DNA from: Chryseosolibacter sp036402115
GTDB lineage: Bacteria > Bacteroidota > Bacteroidia > Cytophagales > Cyclobacteriaceae
Direction of reading: 5' to 3'
NCBI GenBank assembly: GCA_036402115.1
Contig: DASWTM010000042.1
Span: 1 to 8,448, forward strand
Length of the DNA: 8,448 nt
Under the pieces are notes generated by a model, which saw only the letters and a program-made list of their open reading frames with translations, did no database searches and was not told where the DNA came from. How positions within the stretch are numbered: the first letter of the stretch is position 1; each line of letters starts with the position of its first letter. The position numbers were made by a program, and so were the translations under genes. Shown here one piece after another: positions 1 through 5,228 of this stretch.

Positions 1-1099
1 TAATTCCAAGCACTCCTTGTCCAGCTGGCGTTGCACCTTTGCGATGAACGATTACTTCTTCGCCACCCGGGAGTTTTTCCTTCCAGGCGAAATTGTGATG
101 GTTCTCTACCTGGAACAGTGGACGTTCTCCTAACGCATCGGCTATGCGCCCGTGGATCTGGTGATGATTGGCCGAGGCATAATCTCCTGCCAGATTCATT
201 GCAAGCCAATATTCCTGTCCGGCATCGGTTGATAGATCCAGCCATGCGAGGTTGGATGCTTCACCCGGTAGAAAGCAAATCTGCTTCGCCAGCTTCGTGT
301 AGTGACGGGCAATCTCTGCTCCCAGTCCGCGAGACCCGGAGTGCGACAACACTGCGAGGTAATTCCCCTTCGGTACATTCCACTCATTGCCATCATGCAG
401 TTCCAGCATTCCAAACTCCACGAAGTGATTTCCGCTTCCCGATGAGCCGATCTGCATCGCGGCACGACCCTGAAGATTTTTCAACAACGGGATCTCCTGG
501 AACAGCGGGCTATTGATCACCTCATGATCCTTCGGCTTTCTCGCAGCCTCCCTTCCAAAGTACGTGTTGTCGATCAACACTTGTTTGAAATTAGCGCGAT
601 GACGTTCGAGGTATTTTTCATCGATCGGATATGCTGTAAGGCACATACGACAACCAATGTCTACACCAACTCCATAAGGAATCACCGCATTTTTTGTAGC
701 CAGCACACCGCCTATCGGAAGTCCGTATCCCTGATGCGCATCGGGCATCAATGATCCTGCGACAGTGATAGGTAATTTCATCGCAATTTCCATTTGGTTA
801 CGGGCACCTTCTTCGATGTACTCACTTCCGAAAGTTTTATAGTCAATGCGGGCCTTGGAAAGCTCATGCGCCAGTGACTTCCGTTCATTCGGAACTAACT
901 CGAGCGCAACCTTGCTCCAGATCGAATCATTGATGTATTCTTTCGGTGATGCCAGTACCTGTTTCAGCATTGAAAATATTTCCTCCTTCTCGCTTCTGCG
1001 GAAATGTTTTAATACGGTATTGATAGCTAGACCAACCGCTTTCCCTTCGGGGTAACCGATCTTGATCAGGTCTTTGCCACTTAACATCTTGCGTTTCAT
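1..1099 (-). CDS. rtcB: RtcB-family RNA ligase, 3'-truncated by the window edge
   Basis: RtcB joins RNA 2',3'-cyclic phosphate or 3'-phosphate ends to 5'-OH ends using GTP and Mn2+, in the cytoplasm; it acts in tRNA and rRNA repair. The 366 visible codons show the family motifs in order: PDAHQGYGLPIGGVLAT (about 119-135), GVGVDIGCRM with the metal-binding Cys150 (143-152), GSSGSGNHFVEFG (218-230), LSHSGSRGLG (251-260), VENHHNF (331-337) and HRKGATPAG (352-360). The reading frame runs off the left edge just after GVLGI, before the segment that carries the guanylylated histidine, so roughly the last 100 residues are missing. The ATG at 1099 has a good Shine-Dalgarno (AGAAAGGAG, 1105-1113), unusual in this window. 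It lies 42 bp behind a TPR gene on the same strand, probably in one operon. RtcA and RtcR are not visible. Family assignment is firm; the substrate is unknown. Confidence 0.95.
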   Translation of the reverse strand, partial: MKRKMLSGKDLIKIGYPEGKAVGLAINTVLKHFRRSEKEEIFSMLKQVLASPKEYINDSIWSKVALELVPNERKSLAHELSKARIDYKTFGSEYIEEGARNQMEIAMKLPITVAGSLMPDAHQGYGLPIGGVLATKNAVIPYGVGVDIGCRMCLTAYPIDEKYLERHRANFKQVLIDNTYFGREAARKPKDHEVINSPLFQEIPLLKNLQGRAAMQIGSSGSGNHFVEFGMLELHDGNEWNVPKGNYLAVLSHSGSRGLGAEIARHYTKLAKQICFLPGEASNLAWLDLSTDAGQEYWLAMNLAGDYASANHHQIHGRIADALGERPLFQVENHHNFAWKEKLPGGEEVIVHRKGATPAGQGVLGI

Positions 1100-1104
1100 T
1101 GTTA

Positions 1105-1138
1105 CTCCTTTCTGTCCGGAATTGCTCCGGACTTTTTT
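1105..1138 (-). promoter_or_regulatory. Hairpin abutting the rtcB ribosome-binding site
   Basis: In the 42-bp gap between the TPR stop and the rtcB start lies a perfect 7-bp stem (TCCGGAC at 1126-1132, GTCCGGA at 1114-1120) with a 5-base loop. In the rtcB message it is preceded by six A and followed directly by the Shine-Dalgarno AGAAAGGAG (1105-1113). The T-run is on the wrong side for terminating minus-strand transcription, so in this operon it is better read as an mRNA structure that could affect translation start, RNA processing or stability. Read on the plus strand it has the form of an intrinsic terminator (stem then six T), but no plus-strand gene leads into it. Seen in sequence; function inferred. 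Confidence 0.55.
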
Positions 1139-1141
1139 CAA

Positions 1142-1633
1142 TCAACTTTTTTGCTTGCGCCTGCATCGTTGGATACTTTCTTCGATCATCCTGCAGTCCC
1201 ATAATTCTGCGGAGTGGCGCAATGCTTTCTTGTAATGCCGTATCGCGGCTTTAAATTTTCGTTTAAGTTCGAATGCTCTGCCAGCTTCCTTTAAAAGCTC
1301 GGCTTTCCGTGCCCGCTTCGCTTTCATTCCACGTTGGTAAATCGCGATCGCTTCATCAAAGCGCTCATCGTCACCAAGTAGCTTACCCAGGAACCAATAC
1401 GGGTCAGCATAACTTGCATCGAACTGAATGGCTAAACGGAAATGCCTCTCTGCCAGTTCATTTTTTTCAGCATAGCAGAAGTATACGATTCCGAGCGTAT
1501 GATGCAACCGTGCATATCCAGGTTCCTCGAACAGGAGCTTTTCCAGAAGTTTGAGGGACGACTCGTGGCCCTCCTCGGCTGCAAGTCGCAGACCCTCCTC
1601 CAGGTATTCTTCCATCCACATTATCTTTTCCAT
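1142..1633 (-). CDS. Small TPR-repeat protein upstream of rtcB
   Basis: A 163-residue all-helical protein of unknown specific role. Repeats fitting the tetratricopeptide pattern are visible: about residues 26-55 (SLKLLEKLLFEEPGYARLHH), 60-92 (AERHFRLAIQFDASYADPYW), 93-110 (RFDEAIAIYQRGMKAKRA) and 115-140 (AGRAFELKRKFKAAIRHYKK), with a basic C-terminus (RCRRKQKS). TPRs normally bind other proteins. There is no signal peptide or membrane segment, so it is probably cytoplasmic. The ATG at 1633 was chosen because a candidate promoter (1669-1701) lies just upstream and the 28 residues before it are not TPR-like; starts at 1621 or 1717 are possible. It precedes rtcB by 42 bp on the same strand, suggesting co-transcription and perhaps a partner role for RtcB. 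That link is inference from position only. Confidence 0.8.
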   Translation of the reverse strand: MEKIMWMEEYLEEGLRLAAEEGHESSLKLLEKLLFEEPGYARLHHTLGIVYFCYAEKNELAERHFRLAIQFDASYADPYWFLGKLLGDDERFDEAIAIYQRGMKAKRARKAELLKEAGRAFELKRKFKAAIRHYKKALRHSAELWDCRMIEESIQRCRRKQKS

Positions 1634-1668
1634 AATATTATTGTCATCCAATAATGACGTTACTTTTA

Positions 1669-1701
1669 TAAATCTATCTTGCCAGACACTACCTACACAA
1701 A
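1669..1701 (-). promoter_or_regulatory. Possible internal promoter for TPR-rtcB
   Basis: On the minus strand a TTTG (1698-1701) is followed after 21 bp by TAGATTTA (1669-1676), one base off the Bacteroidota -7 consensus TAnnTTTG. It would start transcription near 1662, about 30 bp before the TPR ATG. It is weaker than the promoter at 1898-1929. If active, it would bypass the upstream terminator and weaken the attenuation idea. Confidence 0.35.
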
Positions 1702-1762
1702 GGCAAAGCAGTGCCATTGTCTTTTTCAGACATTCGTTTTTTTTAACCTATTGGGTAAAAAC

Positions 1763-1790
1763 AAAAAAAACCCGGACAGTGCCGGGTTTT
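1763..1790 (-). terminator. Intrinsic terminator between the leader ORF and the TPR gene
   Basis: On the minus strand CCCGG (1782-1786), a six-base loop and CCGGG (1771-1775) are followed by eight U (1763-1770). Four A (1787-1790) can pair with the first U residues and lengthen the stem to 9 bp. The plus strand also has four T after the stem, so weak bidirectional activity is possible. It ends the short transcript starting near 1893, or acts as a conditional terminator ahead of TPR-rtcB. Confidence 0.8.
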
Positions 1791-1812
1791 CAGTGTGAGA
1801 TCACTAATGTGA

Positions 1813-1893
1813 TTAACTGAAAATCCGCGGCATCAACAGAATATCGCTATCCTGCTTGTGTGTGAATCGATATGTTGCTTTTTCTCTTAGCAT
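1813..1893 (-). CDS. 26-residue leaderless candidate leader peptide
   Basis: ATG at 1893 to TAA at 1813-1815. The peptide begins MLREKATYRFTHKQ and ends DILLMPRIFS; it is mixed and basic near the N-terminus with no signal peptide. The promoter -7 box ends at 1898, so transcription should start within a few bases of the ATG, giving a leaderless or nearly leaderless message with no ribosome-binding site. Its last codons (ATT TTC AGT) form one arm of stem II and its stop codon sits in the inner hairpin, so translation and RNA folding are coupled. There is no run of one amino acid, so if it is a leader peptide it would sense general translation rather than one charged tRNA. It may instead be a chance ORF in a non-coding RNA; 26 codons is too short to judge from codon use. 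Confidence 0.4.
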   Translation of the reverse strand: MLREKATYRFTHKQDSDILLMPRIFS

Positions 1894-1897
1894 GATG

Positions 1898-1929
1898 CAA
1901 AGATAAGTTAACGCATTTCTCTTTTCAAA
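1898..1929 (-). promoter_or_regulatory. Strong Bacteroidota-type promoter
   Basis: On the minus strand TTTG (1926-1929), a 20-bp spacer, then TATCTTTG (1898-1905). This is a perfect match to the TTTG / TAnnTTTG consensus of the Bacteroidota primary sigma factor at normal spacing. Predicted start of transcription is about 1892-1896, at or within three bases of the ATG of the 26-codon ORF. It is the best promoter I can find in the window. Confidence 0.75.
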
Positions 1930-2172
1930 ATGTTGAACCGAGTTGTATAAGAAATAAATTTACTTTAGAGAAATTCTAAAGAAGCGACATTGGACACTAG
2001 TCATTAGGCACTAGTCATTAGGCATTAGGCATCAGGCATCAGGCATTAGGCATTAGGCATTAGCTCTTTCAATAGCTGTCAGGCGTTCCATTAGTCGTAA
2101 GTATGTGTCATCATGGCGGTGTATACATTTGTTGTCAGAGGCAAGTCAGGTGAAGGAGCGTAGAGCTATCAA
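1930..2172. other. Non-coding stretch before the isomerase 3' end
   Basis: This 243-bp interval lies between the leader promoter and the stop codon of the isomerase gene. It is AT-rich up to about 1980, then holds the heptamer array (1994-2063), then about 110 bp in which I see no ORF with support, no hairpin followed by a T-run and no promoter. No terminator for the isomerase gene was found here, so its transcript may run on to the terminator at 1763-1790. Confidence 0.6.
1994..2063. repeat. Heptamer tandem array, ten units of about GCATTAG
   Basis: Ten exact 7-bp steps without indels. The units are ACACTAG, TCATTAG, GCACTAG, TCATTAG, GCATTAG, GCATCAG twice, then GCATTAG three times. The first four form a 14-bp higher-order repeat. 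All variation is at positions 1, 4 and 5 of the unit, while C2, A3, A6 and G7 do not change. It is intergenic and has no spacers, so it is not a CRISPR array. The shape suggests slippage-type expansion; any function is unknown. Confidence 0.9.
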
Positions 2173-3081
2173 TCATAAATATTTTTGAAGATTCGTCTTG
2201 AAGAAGGCAGCGCTGTCTGCGATGCTTTGCATGGAGTTGGTGGCGAAGTTTCCGCCTTGTTCGAGATAATAGTATTGAAGGCCTGCGAGTGACGCGTGAG
2301 GAAGAATTGCGGTGTAGTCAATGGATCCATTGCCAAGCTCTGTATAGTCACGCGAAACTTTGTGCATGTCTTTGATGTGCCACATTACAAATCGTCCAGG
2401 TTGTTTTCGAAACAGTTCGGCAGGTGATTGTTTTGAAGAATGCATTACCCAGTATAGATCAATCTGCAGCTTTACCGTTTTGGGATCCGTCTCGCGCATA
2501 ATCAGATCGTAACCGTTTTCTCCGTTGTAGTCGGTAAACTCAAAGTCGTGATTGTGGTACGCGAAGCCGAGTCCGGCTTTTGACACCTGCTCCCCAATCA
2601 TGTTAAGCTTTTTCACCAGAACTCGAAAGCTATCCATGGACCTGTACTCAGGTTGAAGCCATGGCCAGGTAATGTATTTGTGACCGATGGCCTTTGCGCC
2701 AAGGATACACTGGTCAACATATTTCTTCATTTCATCATCGGATCCATGCAGCAATTCGGAAAAGTTGTAGTGGCCGCTGGTCGTGATGAGCTGATTGTCG
2801 TCCATCAGTTTTTTAAACTCTGCAGCTTTCATCCCATAGTACGTGATTTGCTGCGGGTCGAATCCATACGTTTCAGTGTCTTCGTAACCAAGGGTGCGTA
2901 CTTGCTTCAGCGTTGCTTTCAGATCCCTGGACATCGCATCGCGGATGGTAAACAGCTGCAACCCCAATTTGTATTTTGAGGCAGGTGCTTTCGCCTGTGA
3001 TGGGACGCTTAATAATGATGCAGACGCTGCTGTTGTCGCCAGTGCTTGCAGAAATGTTCTTCGGTTTACGGAGGACTTCAT
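2173..3081 (-). CDS. Tat-exported sugar phosphate isomerase/epimerase-like TIM-barrel protein
   Basis: A 302-residue protein of the AP-endonuclease-2-like TIM-barrel superfamily, which includes xylose isomerase, IolE-type and inosose/ketose epimerase enzymes. The N-terminus has a twin-arginine signal (NRRTFLQ, residues 6-12), a hydrophobic Ala-rich stretch (13-25) and a possible cleavage site after SQA (about 30), so it is predicted to be exported folded to the periplasm. Candidate metal ligands at barrel strand ends are Glu70 (DTETYGF), His176/His178 (AYHNHDFEF), Asp208 (QIDLYW), His235 (MWHIKDMH) and Glu274 (YLEQGG). The start at 3081 was chosen because it places the Tat motif right behind Met; an in-frame ATG at 3204 would bury it. 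The gene is divergent from the DinB-like gene with a 128-bp gap. The substrate cannot be told from sequence. Confidence 0.88.
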   Translation of the reverse strand: MKSSVNRRTFLQALATTAASASLLSVPSQAKAPASKYKLGLQLFTIRDAMSRDLKATLKQVRTLGYEDTETYGFDPQQITYYGMKAAEFKKLMDDNQLITTSGHYNFSELLHGSDDEMKKYVDQCILGAKAIGHKYITWPWLQPEYRSMDSFRVLVKKLNMIGEQVSKAGLGFAYHNHDFEFTDYNGENGYDLIMRETDPKTVKLQIDLYWVMHSSKQSPAELFRKQPGRFVMWHIKDMHKVSRDYTELGNGSIDYTAILPHASLAGLQYYYLEQGGNFATNSMQSIADSAAFFKTNLQKYL

Positions 3082-3209
3082 GAGATGACAATTAAGATGT
3101 CTAAGGTAGTGAAGGATGCGACACCAAAAAAGGCCGGTTCGTATTCCACAGTCGAAATAAGCAGCCTGCGACTGGTATAAACTTTTTGTGACGGTAAGAA
3201 ACATCAGAT

Positions 3210-3707
3210 ATGAACATTACCCTTGGAACTGAATTTCAAAAAGAACTGGAGTCTGAGGTTAGAGCTACACGCAGATGCCTCGAGGCCGTTCCTGAACAAT
3301 TGTATTCCTGGAAACCGCATGAGAAATCAATGGACATGGGATATTTGTGTTTATTGGTGGCTGATATTCCGCAATGGATTACGTGGGCGATTGAAGAATA
3401 CACAATCGATCTGGCGCACTACAAGCAGTTTCAACTTACTACCACGGCCGCGCTCGTCAAGCACTTTGATTCGAATATAGACAACGCGAAACGGGCACTC
3501 GCCAACGTTAAAAATGAAGCGCTCGATAAAAAATTCGAATTGAAAAATTCCGGGCGCGTTCTTTACACGCAAACGATTAAAGAGTGTGTGATGTCATCGC
3601 TTAATCATTGGGTTCATCACAGGGGTCAGCTTACCGTGTATATGCGGCTTAACGATATTCGGGTTCCATCAATTTATGGTCCATCTGCAGATGAGCGAAC
3701 ATTCTAA
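3210..3707 (+). CDS. DinB/YfiT-like four-helix protein with an altered metal site
   Basis: A 165-residue member of the DinB-like superfamily, four-helix-bundle proteins that usually hold a divalent metal with three histidines; some are thiol transferases or are induced by damage, most have no known reaction. The C-terminal HxxxHR motif is intact (His133, His137, Arg138 in NHWVHHRGQLTVYMR), followed by the typical PSIYGPSADE tail (153-162). The first ligand, usually a His in a motif like LATHIAEIP, is replaced: here the segment reads LCLLVADIP, with Leu49 in the expected His position. His133 and His137 remain, so metal binding may be weakened or lost. It starts a likely two-gene operon with the DUF4268 gene 32 bp downstream. 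No clear ribosome-binding site or promoter was seen. Confidence 0.88.
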   Translation: MNITLGTEFQKELESEVRATRRCLEAVPEQLYSWKPHEKSMDMGYLCLLVADIPQWITWAIEEYTIDLAHYKQFQLTTTAALVKHFDSNIDNAKRALANVKNEALDKKFELKNSGRVLYTQTIKECVMSSLNHWVHHRGQLTVYMRLNDIRVPSIYGPSADERTF

Positions 3708-3739
3708 AGCTGCTGTGAAAGCTTTTGCTATTTTGCGAC

Positions 3740-4204
3740 ATGTTTAGCCGTGAAGAAGCCTCGCGTATCAGGGAACAGTTCTGGACAGCCTTTGGAAAAT
3801 ACATGAGCCCTGTTCCTTCTGCCGAGGGATTGAAAATTAACTGGGTGAACTACCATACGCGGGTTAAAGACGTTTACTTCCGCATGAGCGCGGATAAAAA
3901 GTCGGCCGTGATTTCAATTTCCATGGAACATCGCGATCCCGGAATTCAGGAATTGTATTTCGAGCAATTTCTTGAGCTAAAATCAATGTTGCATGACGCG
4001 CTACAAGAAGAATGGGTATGGCATCTCCACGTGGTGGGCAATGATGGCAAAGTAACAAGCCGGATTTATAAGGAGATCCAGGATGTCTCAATCTTTAAAA
4101 AGGAAGACTGGCCAGAATTGATTTCATTTTTTAAGCCCAGGATCATTGCGTTGGATTCGTTTTGGGAAGACGCGCGTTATGCCTTTGAAGCATTGCGCAG
4201 CTGA
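3740..4204 (+). CDS. DUF4268 family protein
   Basis: A 154-residue soluble protein resembling DUF4268 proteins common in Bacteroidota, recognised from the N-terminal block MFSREEASRIREQFW and the following SPVPSAEGLKINWVNYHTR (about 23-41). The family has no established biochemical role, although related domains occur near restriction-type nucleases; nothing here shows such an activity. The C-terminal half is rich in aromatic residues (EEWVWHLHV, 90-98; DSFWEDARYAFEAL, 139-152). The ATG at 3740 matches the family N-terminus; a TTG at 3725 would add five residues. It follows the DinB-like gene by 32 bp and converges on the LytTR regulator with only a 13-bp gap and no visible terminator, so the two transcripts may overlap. 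Confidence 0.85.
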   Translation: MFSREEASRIREQFWTAFGKYMSPVPSAEGLKINWVNYHTRVKDVYFRMSADKKSAVISISMEHRDPGIQELYFEQFLELKSMLHDALQEEWVWHLHVVGNDGKVTSRIYKEIQDVSIFKKEDWPELISFFKPRIIALDSFWEDARYAFEALRS

Positions 4205-4217
4205 GTTTTCCGCCTTG

Positions 4218-4955
4218 TCACAATTTTGAGAACATCTCGAAGAACTCATCCTTTTTATTACGAGAGACACTGAGCTGCTGGTTGTTGCTCATTATGACGT
4301 AGCCACTATCTCCACGGGTAAATTTTGTTACGTGTTTCGTATTGATGAGGTAGGATGCGTGAATGCGGAAGAAGTCTTCGCGAGGAAGCAGGTCTTCCAC
4401 GTCTTTCAACGTTTTCGCAATCATCACCTTTTCTCCTGTTGTTAAAAAGAAAGTTGTGTAGTTGCTATCGCTCTCACAATATATGATGTCATTTGGTTCA
4501 ACAAACACGAGGTGTTCAGATGCCGTCAATGCTATTCGTTTGGTGACTTGTTTTTGGGGCTTCAAGTAGTTGATGAGTCTGTTGAGATGGCGGGTGCTGT
4601 CCTTTTTCTCCACTACTTTCACATACGCTTGTTTCAATTCTTCCGGTTGGACTGGTTTTAACAAATAGTCTATCGCCCCTGCCTTCAGCGCTTCGAGTGC
4701 GTGCTCTTCCGATGAGGTAATGAAAATCACTTCGAAATCCGTGCGTCTTGTTTGTTGAAGAAGTTGGAAACCCGTGAGTCTAGGCATCTGAACATCGAGG
4801 AAAACAATTTCCGGCTGATGAACACGGATTTGCTCGATGGCCTGCACAGGATCCATGCAGGCTGCCACGATTTCAACGTTTGGCAAAAATTTAGCGATCA
4901 TGACTCGTAGGATCTCGATGGAGTATTTTTCGTCATCGACCAGGATTGCTTTCAT
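4218..4955 (-). CDS. LytTR-family response regulator
   Basis: A 245-residue two-component regulator. The receiver domain (1-115) has acidic Asp7/Asp8 (ILVDDE), phospho-acceptor Asp54 (VFLDVQMP), the switch Thr80/Ser81 (FITSS) and Lys100 (LLKPV). The LytTR DNA-binding domain (about 140-245) shows ESDSNYTTFFL, FRIHASYLINTKHV and LSVSRNKKDEF. It would bind DNA as a transcription factor when phosphorylated, usually by a LytS/YehU-type histidine kinase; no kinase gene is in the window, so it is an orphan here. The ATG at 4955 starts exactly at the receiver fold but has no ribosome-binding site. An in-frame TTG at 5063 has a perfect AGGAGG eight bases upstream and would add 36 residues. The start is therefore uncertain; domain assignment is firm. 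Confidence 0.93.
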   Translation of the reverse strand: MKAILVDDEKYSIEILRVMIAKFLPNVEIVAACMDPVQAIEQIRVHQPEIVFLDVQMPRLTGFQLLQQTRRTDFEVIFITSSEEHALEALKAGAIDYLLKPVQPEELKQAYVKVVEKKDSTRHLNRLINYLKPQKQVTKRIALTASEHLVFVEPNDIIYCESDSNYTTFFLTTGEKVMIAKTLKDVEDLLPREDFFRIHASYLINTKHVTKFTRGDSGYVIMSNNQQLSVSRNKKDEFFEMFSKL

Positions 4956-5060
4956 GGTATGTAATGGGGTTTTGTTGATGGGTTCATTAACGAGATGTAA
5001 CCTATGAGTACGCTCGTAAATTTTGTTTTCGCTAAAGACCAATTCACATTCCCAGTAGTT

Positions 5061-5077
5061 CAAGTTTTTAGCCTCCT
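5061..5077 (-). promoter_or_regulatory. Perfect Shine-Dalgarno with TTG codon upstream of the LytTR gene
   Basis: On the minus strand AGGAGG (5072-5077) lies eight bases before TTG (5061-5063), which is open and in frame with the LytTR gene. Strong Shine-Dalgarno sequences are rare in this window. It suggests either an N-terminally extended regulator (36 extra residues beginning MNYWECELVF) or chance. The extension does not look like part of a receiver domain. Confidence 0.4.
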
Positions 5078-5228
5078 GTTTTTCGGGTGTTTCAATTTTT
5101 TAATGTTTTATACTCACAAGGAATGCTATTCACACAGTATTAAAGACCAAGCGCTCATATGATTTTTTTTCGTTCGAAAATGATCCCCCTGCACCCGTAT
5201 GGTAATGCATAAGAACCTAATTCTATTT
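5078..5228. other. Divergent regulatory gap between LytTR and globin genes
   Basis: An AT-rich interval that must hold the promoters of both divergent genes. I found no match to the TAnnTTTG consensus in either direction at a useful spacing. The only clear structure is the inverted repeat at 5167-5180. Confidence 0.5.
5167..5180. promoter_or_regulatory. Inverted repeat TTTTCG-TT-CGAAAA upstream of the globin gene
   Basis: Two perfect 6-bp arms (5167-5172 and 5175-5180) with a 2-bp spacer, about 50 bp before the globin ATG and in the shared divergent promoter region. The size and position would suit a dimeric repressor or activator, and globin genes are often controlled by NO- or oxygen-responsive regulators. 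It does not match a binding site I can name, and the T-rich setting makes a chance palindrome fairly likely. Confidence 0.3.

Larger units (their letters stand above)
1763..1893 (-). ncRNA. Structured leader or small RNA, about 130 nt, with alternative folds
   Basis: The RNA is framed by a near-consensus promoter and an intrinsic terminator. Reading the minus strand, three structures are visible. Stem I pairs 1868-1877 with 1834-1838 plus 1842-1846, ten pairs interrupted by a 3-nt bulge, with a 21-nt loop. Stem II pairs UUUUCAGU (1816-1823) with ACUGAAAA (1787-1794) and encloses an AUCAC/GUGAU hairpin (1800-1813). The terminator stem is 1771-1775/1782-1786. Stem II can be extended: 1825-1826 with 1785-1786 and 1828-1831 with 1781-1784, leaving single-base bulges at 1824 and 1827. 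The extended form uses the terminator's 5' arm, so the two exclude each other. This fits either an attenuator for the TPR-rtcB operon or a free small RNA. I recognise no named RNA family. No folding energies were computed. Confidence 0.6.

Noticed and set aside
31..516. Plus-strand open frame of 161 codons
   Set aside because: It lies antisense to rtcB, whose motifs are unmistakable; the translated sequence resembles no family and is Ser/Arg/His-rich like a shadow frame.
1114..1138. Plus-strand intrinsic terminator (7-bp stem then six T)
   Set aside because: The shape is right, but no plus-strand gene precedes it; both neighbours are on the minus strand. It is reported instead as a message hairpin before rtcB.
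1634..1717. Longer TPR protein starting at the ATG at 1717
   Set aside because: The extra 28 residues are not TPR-like, and the candidate promoter at 1669-1701 would lie inside them.
1718..1744. Second hairpin (TGTCT/AGACA) with a following T-run on the plus strand
   Set aside because: Only five AT-rich base pairs and no plus-strand gene leading into it; probably chance.
1994..2063. CRISPR array
   Set aside because: The repeats are 7 bp with no spacers and no cas genes nearby; it is a simple tandem repeat.
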